Source: CAWGOF01 sp963824225 (GTDB lineage: Bacteria; Acidobacteriota; Polarisedimenticolia; Polarisedimenticolales; Polarisedimenticolaceae). Taken from it: 64,000 nucleotides of DNA. This document shows positions 9,458-18,498 of the stretch, in pieces; positions within the stretch are counted from its first letter, which is position 1; every line of letters begins with the position of its first letter. The notes under the pieces are model-generated. The model did no database searches. It worked only from the letters and a program-made list of their open reading frames with translations, and had not been told where the DNA came from. The translations under genes and the position numbers were made by a program. The stretch covers positions 434,001 through 498,000 of the forward strand of contig CAWGOF010000001.1 in NCBI GenBank assembly GCA_963824225.1, read 5' to 3'.

Positions 9458-9867
9458 TCAGCCGATCGGCACGCGGACGACGCCGTGCTCGGGCGATCCG
9501 CCGAGCGGGACTCGATCGACAGCACGCCGTGCGCGGGACTGCGCCTGGACCCGGCCCGGATCAGAGCCCGACGGGCAGCGGGAAGCGGCGCGCGAACCGG
9601 CCGTACGAGCGCTCGACGCGGTGGAACGTCCGCCCGGCGCTCTCGGGCTCGATCTCGCGCTGACCCCGACCACGAGCTCCGTCGCCCGCGATGCGCAGAT
9701 CGATCGTCCGCGGATCGACCCCCGGCGAGCTCGACGTGCACGACGAACCGGTCACCCGCGGCTCGTACGACGTCGGCCACCGGGACCCAGGCGTCGAGCC
9801 GCGCTCGGCGTCGAAGTCCGTGCGTGCGAGGGCGCGACTCGAACAGCTCGTTCAGCCGCTTGCGCAC
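9458..9867 (-). CDS. Small heat-shock protein, Hsp20/alpha-crystallin family (frameshifted)
   Basis: ATP-independent holdase chaperone. Read across one clear frame change near 9725, the protein has a short N-arm (RKRLNELFESR) and then the alpha-crystallin domain. That domain opens WVPVADVV, continues VVHVELAGVDPRTIDLRI, and includes FHRVERSYGRFARRFPLP followed by the strand HGVVRVPIG at the end. The frame change falls in a run of five Gs where four would restore the frame, a typical homopolymer error. A second break is likely near 9530. The start is uncertain; a GTG at 9867 is the best in-frame candidate. Its position after dnaK suggests shared heat-shock expression. Confidence 0.85.
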
Positions 9868-9909
9868 GGTCGAGATCTCGCTGCAGCGGATCCCCGCCGG
9901 GATTGCCGC

Positions 9910-11827
9910 TCAAGTTCCGCCCTCCGGCCGTCTCGACGTCGACGACCTCGGCGTCGATGACGTTCCGTCACCCGAGGCGGGCCCTGAGCCGCCGGATCCG
10001 GACTCTCCGTCGGGGGCCGGCTGCGCCCGGTAGATCGCCTCGGCCAGCTGGTGCGACGCGCGCTCGAGCCGCTCGCTCGCCGCCGCGATCGCCGATGGCT
10101 CGCCCTGCGCCAACGCGTCACGCACGGCCTGCACGGCGCTCCGCACCTCGGCCTGATCGGCCTCCGAGACCTTGCGCCCGCTGTCGGCCAGGGTCTTCTC
10201 GACCTGGTAGACGAGCTGATCGGCTCGGTTGCGGGCGTCGACCGCCTCGCGCGCCTGCCGGTCCTCGGCCGCATGGCTCTCGGCGTCGTGGACCATGCGC
10301 TCGACACATCGTCCTTGGTCAAGCCGGAGGACGCGGTGATCGTGATCTTCTGCTCCCGCCCGGTACCCAGGTCCTTCGCGGTGACGTGCACGATGCCGTT
10401 CGCGTCGATGTCGAAGGTGACCTCGATCTGCGGCACGCCGCGCGGCGCCGGCGGCAGGTCGGTCAGGTGGAACCGACCGAGCGTCTTGTTGTCCCGCGCC
10501 ATCTCGCGCTCGCCCTGCAGGACGTGCACCTCGACGCGACGTCTGACCGTCCGCCGCGGTGGAGAAGATCTCGCTCTTGCGCGTCGGGATCGTCGTGTTC
10601 CGCGAGATCAGCTTCGTGTACACGCCCCCGAGCGTCTCGATCCCCAGGGACAGCGGAGTGACGTCGAGGAGCAGGATGTCCTTGCACGTCGACCCGCCGA
10701 GGACGCCGGCCTGGACCGCCGCGCCGATCGCCACGACCTCGTCCGGGTTCACGCCCTTGTGCGGCTCCTTCCGAAGAACAGCTCGCGGACCATCTCCTGG
10801 ACCCGCGGGATGCGCGTCGAGCCGCCGACCAGCACGACCTCGTCGATGTCGCTCGGGGATAGGCCGGCATCGCGCAACGCCTGCCGGCACGGCTCGAGCG
10901 TCCGCGGCCAGTAGGTCCTCGACGAGCTGCTCGAGCTTGGCCCGGTTGAGCTTCAGCTGCAGATGCTTGGGCCCGGTGGCGTCGGCGGTGATGAACGGCA
11001 GGTTGATCTCGGTCTCGGTCGTCGTCGACAGCTCGCACTTGGCCTTCTCGGCCGCTTCCTTCAGGCGCTGGAGGGCCATCTTGTCCTGCGACAGGTCGAT
11101 CCCCTGGTCCTTCTTGAACTCGGCCGTGATCCACTCGATCAGCCGCTGGTCGAGATCGTCGCCGCCGAGGTGCGTGTCGCCGTTGCGTCGCCTTGACCTC
11201 GACGACGCCGTCGCCGACCTCGAGAATCGAGATGTCGAACGTCCCGCCGCCGAAGTCGAACACGGCGATCGTCTCGTCCTTCTTCTTGTCCAGGCCGTAG
11301 GCCAGCGCGGCCGCGGTCGGCTCGTTCACGATGCGCTCGACCCGTAGCCCGGCGATCTGCCCGGCGTCCTTCGTGGCCTGGCGCTGGGCATCGTTGAAGT
11401 ACGCCGGGACCGTGATCACGGCGGCTTCGACCTTCTCGCCCAGGTGCGCCTCGGCCGCCTCCTTGAGCTTGCGCAGGACCATCGCCGAGATCTCGGGTGG
11501 CGAGAACAGCCGGTCGCGGATCTTGATCCGCGCATCGTTGTTCTCGGCGGCCATGACCTCGTACGGAACCTCGCGGATCTCGCCCGCGACCTCCTGGAAC
11601 TTTCGGCCCATGAACCGCTTGACCGAGTACACCGTGTTCGCGGGGTTCGTGATCGCCTGGCGCTTCGCCACCTGTCCGACGAGCCGGTCGCCCTTGTCGG
11701 TGAACCCGACCACGGACGGTGTCAGCCGGCTTCCCTCCTGGTTCGTGATGACGGTGGGCTTGTCGCCCTCCATGACCGCCACGACCGAGTTCGTGGTGCC
11801 CAGATCGATCCCGATGATCTTCGGCAT
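9910..11827 (-). CDS. dnaK: Chaperone DnaK (Hsp70) (frameshifted)
   Basis: Hsp70 ATPase that folds and refolds proteins with DnaJ and GrpE. The N-terminus is unmistakable: IIGIDLGTTNSVVAVMEG, then AVITVPAYFNDAQRQATKDAG, VNEPTAAALAYGLDK and VFDFGGGTFDISILEVGDG. The substrate-binding part has LLLDVTPLSLGIETLGG and GERE/MARDNKTLG-type blocks. The tail approaches the VIDAEVVDVE ending. The span equals about 639 codons, normal for DnaK. Frame changes lie near 11175, 10905, 10770, 10540, 10305 and possibly 9980 (approximate). The ATG at 11827 has a strong GGAAGGTGG site. No grpE or dnaJ is adjacent, unlike the common hrcA-grpE-dnaK-dnaJ order; hsp20 follows instead. Confidence 0.95.
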
Positions 11828-11871
11828 TTTGCCACCTTCCTGCCCGTCAGCCGGGCCGTCGAACGGCGCAG

Positions 11872-11899
11872 CAGTAAGACCGCGCTCGAGCCCTGTCAA
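11872..11899 (-). promoter_or_regulatory. Putative promoter for dnaK
   Basis: The minus strand has TTGACA (11899-11894), 16 bp, then TTACTG (11877-11872), about 45 bp before the dnaK ATG. The -35 is perfect and the -10 is weak. No CIRCE inverted repeat (HrcA operator) was seen. The preceding CG-CTTGAC also resembles a heat-shock sigma -35, but no matching CCCCAT -10 was found. Confidence 0.42.
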
Positions 11900-11915
11900 G
11901 CGCGGAGCGGTGGGA

Positions 11916-13142
11916 TCAGGGCTCGGGCGCAACGACGGTCGGGGCCCCCGGACGCATCGTCCGCTGCAGGGTCGTGAACCGGTGGGACAGCGTCCGCTGC
12001 GGGTCGGCGAGTCCGTCGGCCGTCAGGGCGAACAGGCGGAAGCCACCCGGGTCGAGCTGGTACACGAACCGCCTGCCCCACGGGTCGACGAGGTCCTCGG
12101 CGGCCAGGTACGGCGTGCCGGCCAGGGCGTCGAGACGTGCGGGGAACGAACCCCGATCGAGGTAGAACAGCCGAATCGCGCGCTCGATCCGCTCGAGCCG
12201 GATCTGGGACGCGTGGCTCCGGAGGAGATCCTGGGTCGCCGAGCTCCCGAACGCGGACCACGGAACGGCCGGGGCTCGCCGGTCGGCAACGAACGACGCA
12301 CCGGCCAGGGCCAGGATCGCGCCGCACAGGATCAGCTCGACCGCCGAGCCGAGCCAGCCCCGGCCGAGCGGCATCGCCGCCGCCAGGCTCGGCATCGTCG
12401 CCTCGGCGATCAGCCCGCGCCGCGCCAGGTCCGCGAGCACTCGCCACGTGTCGAACTCGCCGACCGTCGAGCGCTCGCAGATCTCGCCCACGGTGCTCCT
12501 ACCGTCGACCAGCTCGAGGACCGTGCGCTCATCGCGCGACGTCGATGCGTCGCCCGGGGCCTGATCGCCGAGCGCATCCGCGCTCGCACACAGAGCGTCG
12601 GCCGCCGGGAGACGCCGGAACACCGTGCGCTCCGACCGGACGCGGCGCTCGATGATCGGCCATTCGTCGATCATCCGCGCGCCTTCCATGAGGATCGTGT
12701 CCGCGCTGATCGGCAGGAAGTGGCGCTCGTCGTAGTCCAGGCGCTCGGCCGAGCGGAAGCGGAACGACCCGGTGCGCCAGCGGAACAGGCGGTACACGAT
12801 CTGCAACGACTGCGTCCGCAGCCCCTCGATCAGGTCGTCGACCGAGATCAGCCGCTGGTCCACGAGGACATGACCCAGGCGCTTGAGCGTGCGGCGCTGG
12901 ATCCGCAGCGCCTCCTCGAGCCGCTCGTCGGTGATGCGCCCGCTGCGGACGAGCACCCTACCGAGCAGCTCCTCGACGCTGCGCTCGCGCATGTCCGCGC
13001 CGACGACGTGTCCGTCGACGAACCGGATCGTCACCGTATCCGCACCGTTCTCGAGTGTCAGGATCCCGGTCTTCCGCTGGATCCCGATGAGCTGGAAGAT
13101 GTCGCCCAGCCCGAAGTCCTTGATCGTGCCTTGGAGCGCCAT
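11916..13142 (-). CDS. DUF4388 domain protein with pseudopilin-like C-terminal domain
   Basis: Intact 408-residue protein. Residues 1-~110 are a DUF4388 (PATAN-like) domain: MALQGTIKDFGLGDIFQLIG, KTGILTLENG and FVDGHVVGA. A helical middle follows (GRVLVRSGRITDERLEEAL; LGHVLVDQRLISVDDLIEGL), then a winged-helix-like segment (DGRSTVGEICERSTVGEFDTWRVL in two parts). One membrane helix lies near residues 262-280 (ELILCGAILALAGASFVA). The last ~90 residues resemble a type II secretion pseudopilin C-terminus (RIERAIRLFYLDRGSFPARLD, DPWGRRFVYQ). DUF4388 is often linked to two-component and gliding/chemosensory proteins in Myxococcota; the role here is unknown. It is followed by the dnaK promoter. 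Confidence 0.72.
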   Translation of the reverse strand: MALQGTIKDFGLGDIFQLIGIQRKTGILTLENGADTVTIRFVDGHVVGADMRERSVEELLGRVLVRSGRITDERLEEALRIQRRTLKRLGHVLVDQRLISVDDLIEGLRTQSLQIVYRLFRWRTGSFRFRSAERLDYDERHFLPISADTILMEGARMIDEWPIIERRVRSERTVFRRLPAADALCASADALGDQAPGDASTSRDERTVLELVDGRSTVGEICERSTVGEFDTWRVLADLARRGLIAEATMPSLAAAMPLGRGWLGSAVELILCGAILALAGASFVADRRAPAVPWSAFGSSATQDLLRSHASQIRLERIERAIRLFYLDRGSFPARLDALAGTPYLAAEDLVDPWGRRFVYQLDPGGFRLFALTADGLADPQRTLSHRFTTLQRTMRPGAPTVVAPEP

Positions 13143-13143
13143 C

Positions 13144-15120
13144 CTAGCTCCGGGCCTCGCGCGTGCGCCGGACGCGAACGTTGGCCGCGATCCACGTCAA
13201 CACGAGGACGCCCGTCGCGAGCACGGCCGGAGGGTCGACGGCGAACGGAAGCGGCACCGGGCGCGGCAGCGCATCGTGCAGGCCGGTGTCGAACCGCAAC
13301 AGCCGTTCGAGCGGTGCGAGGAGCGCGGGCCGAAAGACGATCCACGCGCCGAGCCACACGCTCGCGAGCGCGATGCCGCGAACCACTCGACCGTGCAGCA
13401 GCTCGCCGGCTCCGGGCACGAGCCACGAGACGATCCGTGGGACCCAGCGGCGGCGGCGCGCGAACCGTTCGATCTCGTGCGTCTTGCGGCGCTTGGTCTC
13501 GCGCGACAGCCCATCGCCGCCGACGACCAGGTGCACGCACTGGCTGCACAGGTCGGGGCTGTCCCGCCCGGTCTTGCACGCGGCGCAGAACGGCCGGCCG
13601 CAGCGCGTGCAGCGCCGGCAGGAGGCGCGGAACGCTGGCCACAGCGCGAGCAGACACACGGCGAGCGCAACGAACGCACCGACGGACGTCTCGCTGCTCA
13701 GCGCCGCGGTGAGCGTCGTGCGCGGGGCCGTGGACGTGTCCGGGCGGCCGATCCGCCCGTCGAGGACGGTGCGCCACACCGACGCGCCGTGCACCCGCGC
13801 ATCGACGACGCTCGCCCGCTCGGATCCCTCGTGGCCCACGCTGAACAATCGCGCCAGCTCGCTCGGATCGATCGCCCGGGCCCGCGCCAGGCTGTCTTCG
13901 GCCTCGCGGAACCGGAACGCCTCGGATTGTGCGAGATGCAGGTTGAACAGCGCGAGGAGCGATTGTGAGTCGACATCGAGGGCCCGGTGATAGTTGGCGA
14001 TCGCCTCGGCATACTGGCCCGTCGTGTAGAAGATGTTCCCGACGTTGATGTGCGCCGACACCATGCGCGGGTCGAGCGTCAGGGCCTGCTTGTACTCCTC
14101 GAACGCCTCCTCGAAATACCGCCCGTTCTTGTACAGGCCGGCGATCAGGAACCGGTACACCGGATCCTCCGGGTGGGCGTCGACCAGTCCGCGCAGCTTG
14201 ACGATCGCGTCGGGAGCGTAGGCCCCGTCGGCGGCGGCGAGGGTCGTGCGGACCACCGGGTCGGTCGCCGTGGCGTAGAGCGACGCGGCAAACCGGTGCG
14301 CCGGCGCGAGCAGGGCGAGGGTCGAGAGCGCGGCGAGGGTCATCACGCGCTCCGCCCGACCCATGAACCGGAACGTCACGACGAGCCAGTACACGAGGAG
14401 CCACGCCGCACCGAGCGAGAGGACGAGCGGCAGGAGCAGGACGGCGAGTCCGCCGGCGCGGGCCACGCGCTCGTGCACCGAGTGCGCGAGCCACTCCTCG
14501 ATCTCGTGGCGCAGCGGTGCCTGGTACCGCAGGACCATCGCGACCGCGAGCACGACGAAGCCGAGCGCCAAGGTCACGACGACGATGAGCGGCAGAGGCT
14601 GGATCAGGGTCAGGTCGTGGACCGAACCGACGAGCGCGGCCCCGAACGCGGACGAGGCCTGCGACACCGCGGCGAGCCGACTGCGACGCGACTCCCACAG
14701 GACGCGGGCCCGGCCCCAGTGCGTCTGCGCCCGGTCGGGATCGAGCGCATCGGCCAGGTCGAGCGCGTCGAGCGCGCGGCCGTAGTCCCCCTGGTGCCGG
14801 AACCGGTCGGCTTCGACGAGCAGCGCCGACCCGAGCGGCTCGAGCCGGCCGACCCCCTCCTCGGTGCAGAACGAGCGGATCTGCCGAGTCTGCTGCGACG
14901 CGTCGGAATCGCGGCGCTCGGTCACGACCGCGTTGCGCTGGAACCACAGGGTCTCGAGACGGGCTTCGAACGCGTCGTAGTCGAACCCCCGGCGCGGCCC
15001 GGCGACGACGCTCAACGCGTCGTGATCGGGCGTGGCCTGCGTGCGCTCGGCCGCGGGACGCAGACGGATCGGTTGCTCGGAGGCGTGGACGTCGGGCAGC
15101 AGGAGGGCCAGACCGAGCAT
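13144..15120 (-). CDS. Membrane TPR protein with C-terminal zinc-finger and multi-helix region
   Basis: Intact protein of about 658 residues, function unrecognised. The start has a signal-like segment (MLGLALLLPDVHA). A helical domain and two or more membrane helices follow (PLPLIVVVTLALGFVVLAVAMV; GLAVLLLPLVLSLGAAWLLVYW, each given in part). Tetratricopeptide repeats span about residues 330-420 (AHINVGNIFYTTGQYAEAIANY). Then come another helix (FVALAVCLLALWPAF), a zinc-binding cluster CRRCTRCGRPFCAACK...CSQC, and further hydrophobic helices to the C-terminus. ATG 15120 is a guess with a weak ribosome site. It starts inside or just after the DUF1844 gene end and precedes the DUF4388 gene by one base, so the three form one unit. 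Confidence 0.68.
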   Translation of the reverse strand: MLGLALLLPDVHASEQPIRLRPAAERTQATPDHDALSVVAGPRRGFDYDAFEARLETLWFQRNAVVTERRDSDASQQTRQIRSFCTEEGVGRLEPLGSALLVEADRFRHQGDYGRALDALDLADALDPDRAQTHWGRARVLWESRRSRLAAVSQASSAFGAALVGSVHDLTLIQPLPLIVVVTLALGFVVLAVAMVLRYQAPLRHEIEEWLAHSVHERVARAGGLAVLLLPLVLSLGAAWLLVYWLVVTFRFMGRAERVMTLAALSTLALLAPAHRFAASLYATATDPVVRTTLAAADGAYAPDAIVKLRGLVDAHPEDPVYRFLIAGLYKNGRYFEEAFEEYKQALTLDPRMVSAHINVGNIFYTTGQYAEAIANYHRALDVDSQSLLALFNLHLAQSEAFRFREAEDSLARARAIDPSELARLFSVGHEGSERASVVDARVHGASVWRTVLDGRIGRPDTSTAPRTTLTAALSSETSVGAFVALAVCLLALWPAFRASCRRCTRCGRPFCAACKTGRDSPDLCSQCVHLVVGGDGLSRETKRRKTHEIERFARRRRWVPRIVSWLVPGAGELLHGRVVRGIALASVWLGAWIVFRPALLAPLERLLRFDTGLHDALPRPVPLPFAVDPPAVLATGVLVLTWIAANVRVRRTREARS

Positions 15121-15152
15121 CGTGATCGCCCGGCCGATGCCGAAGCGGGCGG

Positions 15153-15644
15153 TCAGCGCCGCGGCTGAGCCGAGCGATTCACGTACAGCATCCGTACGTG
15201 GTACAGGATGCGGTCGAGCAGCGCCTGTTCTTCGTCGGTGAGATTGCCCCGGCACTTGATCCGCAGGATGTCCAGCAGGTCGATCTGCAACCGGGCCTGT
15301 TCCAGGTCCAGCTCGGGACGCCCCGTGCCGGGGTGTGGAATCTCGCCGAGGTAGATCAACGCCGGCTGGGCCATGGCGTTGATCAGCATCGTGAAGTCGA
15401 CGGCGGAAGGCTCGTCGAGCGGCCGCCGCTCGAACGCCGGCCCTTCCTGCTCCGCCGGCTGCCCCTCGCGCGTGGGCGGGTCGACTTCGCGAGCCGCGGG
15501 TCGCTGGGGCGCCGTCGCTTCCTCGACCTCGTCTACCTCCGGGCGAAGCTTCCCCTCGCTGGTGAACAGGCGCCGATCCGTGACCTTGATACCGCTGGCT
15601 CCGGTCCCGCCTCCTCGCTCCTCGTCACGATCTTTGCTACCCAT
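15153..15644 (-). CDS. DUF1844 domain protein
   Basis: Intact 163-residue protein. A charged, Pro-rich N-terminal half begins with KVTDRRLFTSEGKLR, a short motif usual in this family. The C-terminal DUF1844 domain reads FTMLINAMAQPALIYLGEI, LDLEQARLQIDLLDIL and LTDEEQALLDRILYHVRMLYV. The family is common in Acidobacteria and deltaproteobacteria; its biochemical role is unknown. ATG 15644 is chosen because GGGGGAG lies just upstream. The gene is divergent from mazG (126 bp apart), so a promoter should lie between them. Confidence 0.85.
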   Translation of the reverse strand: MGSKDRDEERGGGTGASGIKVTDRRLFTSEGKLRPEVDEVEEATAPQRPAAREVDPPTREGQPAEQEGPAFERRPLDEPSAVDFTMLINAMAQPALIYLGEIPHPGTGRPELDLEQARLQIDLLDILRIKCRGNLTDEEQALLDRILYHVRMLYVNRSAQPRR

Positions 15645-15771
15645 GGCTCCCCCGGGACCGCGGTCGGCGCCGGATGGTACCATTCCGCGTTTCGGGCCAT
15701 CAAACAGGCCCAAAAACGGCGGGCGAAGCGCAACATGCGGTCGGCACCGACCCAAGTCAAGCGAGGCGCCG

Positions 15772-16578
15772 ATGGAGCACGTCGACCGATTCGAGACGCT
15801 GGTCGGGATCCTGGACCGACTCCGCGAGCCCGGCGGCTGTCCGTGGGACCGCGAGCAATCGTGGGACTCGTTGCGCGGCTACCTGATCGAGGAGTGCTAC
15901 GAGGCCGTGGACGCCCTCGACCGGCGGGACGGCCCCGGCCTGTGCGAAGAGCTGGGGGATCTCCTGCTGCAGATCGTGTTCCTGGCCCGCCTGGGGGCGG
16001 AGGAACGCCAGTTCGACGCCCGGGACGTCGTACGGGGGATCGTCGAGAAGATGATCCGCCGCCATCCGCACGTGTTCGGTGCCGACGTCGCCACGAGCTC
16101 GGAGGAGGTCCTGCGGCGCTGGGAGGAGATCAAGCGCGAAGAGAAGGCCCAGCGACCCGACCGCGCAGGGACCTCGGTTCTCGGCGGCATCCCGACGGCG
16201 CTCCCCGCCCTACCCAAGGCCCAACGGATCGGGACCAAGGTCGCGCGCGTGGGCTTCGACTGGTCGAGCGCCGAGCAGGTGCTGGGCAAGGTCGACGAGG
16301 AGCTCGCCGAGCTGCGCGCCGGCGTAGCGAGCGGCGACACCGCCGCGGTGCGTGAGGAGGTCGGCGATCTGCTGTTCAGCGTGGCGATGCTCGCTCGCAA
16401 GCTCTCGGTCGACGCCGAGGCCGCGCTCGAGGACGCGAATCGCAAGTTCGCCCGGCGATTCGCGTCGATCGAAGAGCGGCTCGAGCGCGAGGGCCGGGAC
16501 GTGCGCGACGTCGGCTTCGAGACGCTCGACCGGTTGTGGAACGAGGTGAAGGCGCTCGACTCCCGCGGCCCGGACTGA
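15772..16578 (+). CDS. mazG: Nucleoside triphosphate pyrophosphohydrolase
   Basis: Intact 268-residue tandem MazG protein that hydrolyses NTPs to NMP and pyrophosphate, cleaning nucleotide pools and modulating the stringent response. The first MazG domain has LREPGGCPWDREQSWDSL, EECYEAVDAL and EELGDLLLQIVF. The second has EELAEL and EEVGDLLFSVAMLARKL. The ExxE...ExxD Mg-binding pairs are present in both. Length matches E. coli MazG (263). It is one of only three plus-strand genes and ends three bases before the convergent accA stop. Confidence 0.95.
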   Translation: MEHVDRFETLVGILDRLREPGGCPWDREQSWDSLRGYLIEECYEAVDALDRRDGPGLCEELGDLLLQIVFLARLGAEERQFDARDVVRGIVEKMIRRHPHVFGADVATSSEEVLRRWEEIKREEKAQRPDRAGTSVLGGIPTALPALPKAQRIGTKVARVGFDWSSAEQVLGKVDEELAELRAGVASGDTAAVREEVGDLLFSVAMLARKLSVDAEAALEDANRKFARRFASIEERLEREGRDVRDVGFETLDRLWNEVKALDSRGPD

Positions 16579-16581
16579 GCC

Positions 16582-17529
16582 TCAGCCGACGTCGAATACG
16601 CCCATGCGCCGGAACCGGTCATAGCGCGCACGCACCAGCTCGTCGGGACCGAGCGCGTCGAGCTCGTGGAGCTGCTCCTCGAGCACCTCGCCCACGCGGG
16701 CGGCCTGGCCCACCGGATCGACGTGCGCGCCGCCCGTGACCTCGGGGATGATCCGATCGACCACGTCCAGTCGCACGAGATCCTGCGCCGTCAACCGCAT
16801 CGCCTGAGCCGCGTCCCGGCTCCGCCCCGGGTCGCGCCACAGGATCGCGGCGCAGCCCTCGGGGCTGATGACCGAGTACGTGGCGAACTCGAGCATGTTC
16901 ACGCGGTTCCCGACGCCCAGCGCGAGCGCTCCGCCGCTTCCGCCTTCGCCCGTGACCGTGACGACGATCGGAACGCGCAGGCGGGCCATCTCGCGCAGAT
17001 TGACCGCGATCGCCTCGGCCTGCCCGCGCTCCTCGGCGCCGATACCCGGGTACGCGCCGGGCGTGTCGATCAACGTCAGGATCGGTCGACGGAACTTCTC
17101 GGCCATGCGCATCGCGCGCAGCGCCTTGCGATACCCCTCGGGCCGCGGCATGCCGAAGTTGCGGTGGATCTTCTCCTTGGTGTCCCGGCCCTTCTCGTGT
17201 CCGACGACGAGCACCGCTCGGCCGCGGAACGTGCCCAAGCCGCACACGATCGCCGGGTCGTCGGCGTACTTCCGGTCGCCGTGGATCTCGACGAACCCCT
17301 CGATCAGGTGCTCGACGTAGTCGTGCGTGTACGGCCGGCGGGGATGGCGTGCGACGAGCGTCTTCTGCCACGGGGTCAGCGCGGCGTACACGCTCGCCCG
17401 TAGCGACTCGAGCTGCTTCAGCAGCCGCTGGCGCTGGCGCTCGGTCGCCGGGTCGTCGCCCACGCCCGACAGCGACTCGATGCGCCGCTCGAGATCGACG
17501 ATCGGCTCCTCGAAGTGGTCCTCGTCCAA
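16582..17529 (-). CDS. accA: Acetyl-CoA carboxylase carboxyltransferase subunit alpha
   Basis: Intact 315-residue alpha subunit, which with AccD transfers carboxyl from carboxybiotin to acetyl-CoA to make malonyl-CoA. It opens FEEPIVDLERRIESL and carries HPRRPYTHDYVEHLI, FVEIHGDRKYADDPAIV, HEKGRDTKEKIHRNFGMP and LIDTPGAYPGIGAEERGQ. The oxyanion region GEGGSGGALALGVGN is followed by YSVISPEGCAAILWRD, all AccA hallmarks. It lies 45 bp after xerD with its own promoter. accD, accB and accC are not in the window. Product malonyl-CoA feeds the fab operon 15 kb away. Confidence 0.97.
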   Translation of the reverse strand: MDEDHFEEPIVDLERRIESLSGVGDDPATERQRQRLLKQLESLRASVYAALTPWQKTLVARHPRRPYTHDYVEHLIEGFVEIHGDRKYADDPAIVCGLGTFRGRAVLVVGHEKGRDTKEKIHRNFGMPRPEGYRKALRAMRMAEKFRRPILTLIDTPGAYPGIGAEERGQAEAIAVNLREMARLRVPIVVTVTGEGGSGGALALGVGNRVNMLEFATYSVISPEGCAAILWRDPGRSRDAAQAMRLTAQDLVRLDVVDRIIPEVTGGAHVDPVGQAARVGEVLEEQLHELDALGPDELVRARYDRFRRMGVFDVG

Positions 17530-17549
17530 GCCGCCTCCTCGCGCGCCAA

Positions 17550-17578
17550 GGGATAGTCGAAGCCCGTGCGACCGTCAA
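17550..17578 (-). promoter_or_regulatory. Promoter for accA
   Basis: The minus strand reads TTGACG (17578-17573), 17 bp, TATCCC (17555-17550), about 21 bp before the accA start. The -35 overlaps the xerD stop codon. The same TTGACG block recurs upstream of dksA-like and tRNA-Pro(GGG) genes here. Confidence 0.52.
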
Positions 17579-18498
17579 GCGCGGGGGTGGAAGCTCTCGT
17601 ACAGTCGGCGCAGGCGCTCCCGGTTCACGTGGGTGTAGATCTGCGTCGTCGTGATGTCGGCATGGCCGAGGAGCATCTGGACCGCGCGCAGATCGGCGCC
17701 GTTCTCGAGCAAGTGCGTGGCGAACGAGTGCCGGACGACGTGCGGCGAGAGCCCGCGCTCGATCCCCGCACGCTGGCCGTAGCGCTTGATCATCTTCCAG
17801 ACGCCCTGCCGCGTGAGCCCGGCGCCGCGCTCGTTGACGAACAGGATGTCCGTGCGGCGGGATTCCAGAAGGTCCGGACGTCCCTGCGCCAGATAGCGTT
17901 GGACCGCGGCGTCGGCCTCGCCGCCCAGCGGGACGACGCGCTCCTTCGATCCCTTGCCCCAGCACCGCAGGTAGCCGGCGTCGAGGTGCAGGTCCCCCAG
18001 GTGCAGGTGGCAGAGCTCGCTGACGCGCAGCCCCGTGGCGTAGAGGACCTCGAGGATCGCCGTGTCGCGGAGCCCGCGGGCGCCTGCCGCGTGGCCGGGA
18101 GCCGCGAGGAGCGCCACCACTTCCTCGGACGACAGCACCTTGGGCAGCGTGCGCCAGATCCGCGGCGCCTCGACGTGCGCCGTCGGATCCTCTTCGATCT
18201 CGTGCTGCGCCACGAGGAATGCGAAGAACCCCCGCACGGCGGCGATCCAGCGCGCGACGGAACGCGGTGATCGGCCCTGCACACGCATGCGCTGCACGAC
18301 TGTCAGAATGTCCTCGTGCCGGGTGCGCGCGAGCTGTCGCGCCGGCTCGACGGCGCCGCGCAGACGCTCGAGGTCCTGTCCATACGCCGCGAGCGTGTTG
18401 GCCGCGAGACCGCGCTCGGCGGCCAGATGGTCGAGATACCGCGCGATGACGTCGCTTCCGGGCCGCGGCCCCGGATCGACTTTGCGCCGGCGCTTCAC
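17575..18498 (-). CDS. Site-specific tyrosine recombinase XerD/XerC
   Basis: Intact 307-residue tyrosine recombinase. The core-binding N-domain spans about residues 15-100. The catalytic residues are all visible: Arg158 (TGLRVSEL), Lys182 (GKGSKER), His253 and Arg256 (SPHVVRHSFATHLL), His279 (LLGHADI) and Tyr288 (TQIYTHV). Length and the LENGADLRAVQ stretch fit the Xer family that resolves chromosome dimers at dif, closest to XerD. GTG 18498 overlaps the dtd stop (GTGA). No attachment site, cargo or partner phage gene is nearby, so a housekeeping role is more likely than an element integrase. Confidence 0.9.
   Translation of the reverse strand: MKRRRKVDPGPRPGSDVIARYLDHLAAERGLAANTLAAYGQDLERLRGAVEPARQLARTRHEDILTVVQRMRVQGRSPRSVARWIAAVRGFFAFLVAQHEIEEDPTAHVEAPRIWRTLPKVLSSEEVVALLAAPGHAAGARGLRDTAILEVLYATGLRVSELCHLHLGDLHLDAGYLRCWGKGSKERVVPLGGEADAAVQRYLAQGRPDLLESRRTDILFVNERGAGLTRQGVWKMIKRYGQRAGIERGLSPHVVRHSFATHLLENGADLRAVQMLLGHADITTTQIYTHVNRERLRRLYESFHPRA

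Noticed and set aside
80..11827. Calling the broken mutase, rpoN, sigma-70 and dnaK genes pseudogenes
   Set aside because: All catalytic and binding motifs are kept, several genes are essential, and the breaks cluster regardless of function. Sequence error is the simpler reading.
17575..18498. XerD-like recombinase as sign of an integrated element
   Set aside because: Length and motifs fit housekeeping Xer. No attachment repeats, relaxase, phage genes or base-composition shift were seen around it.
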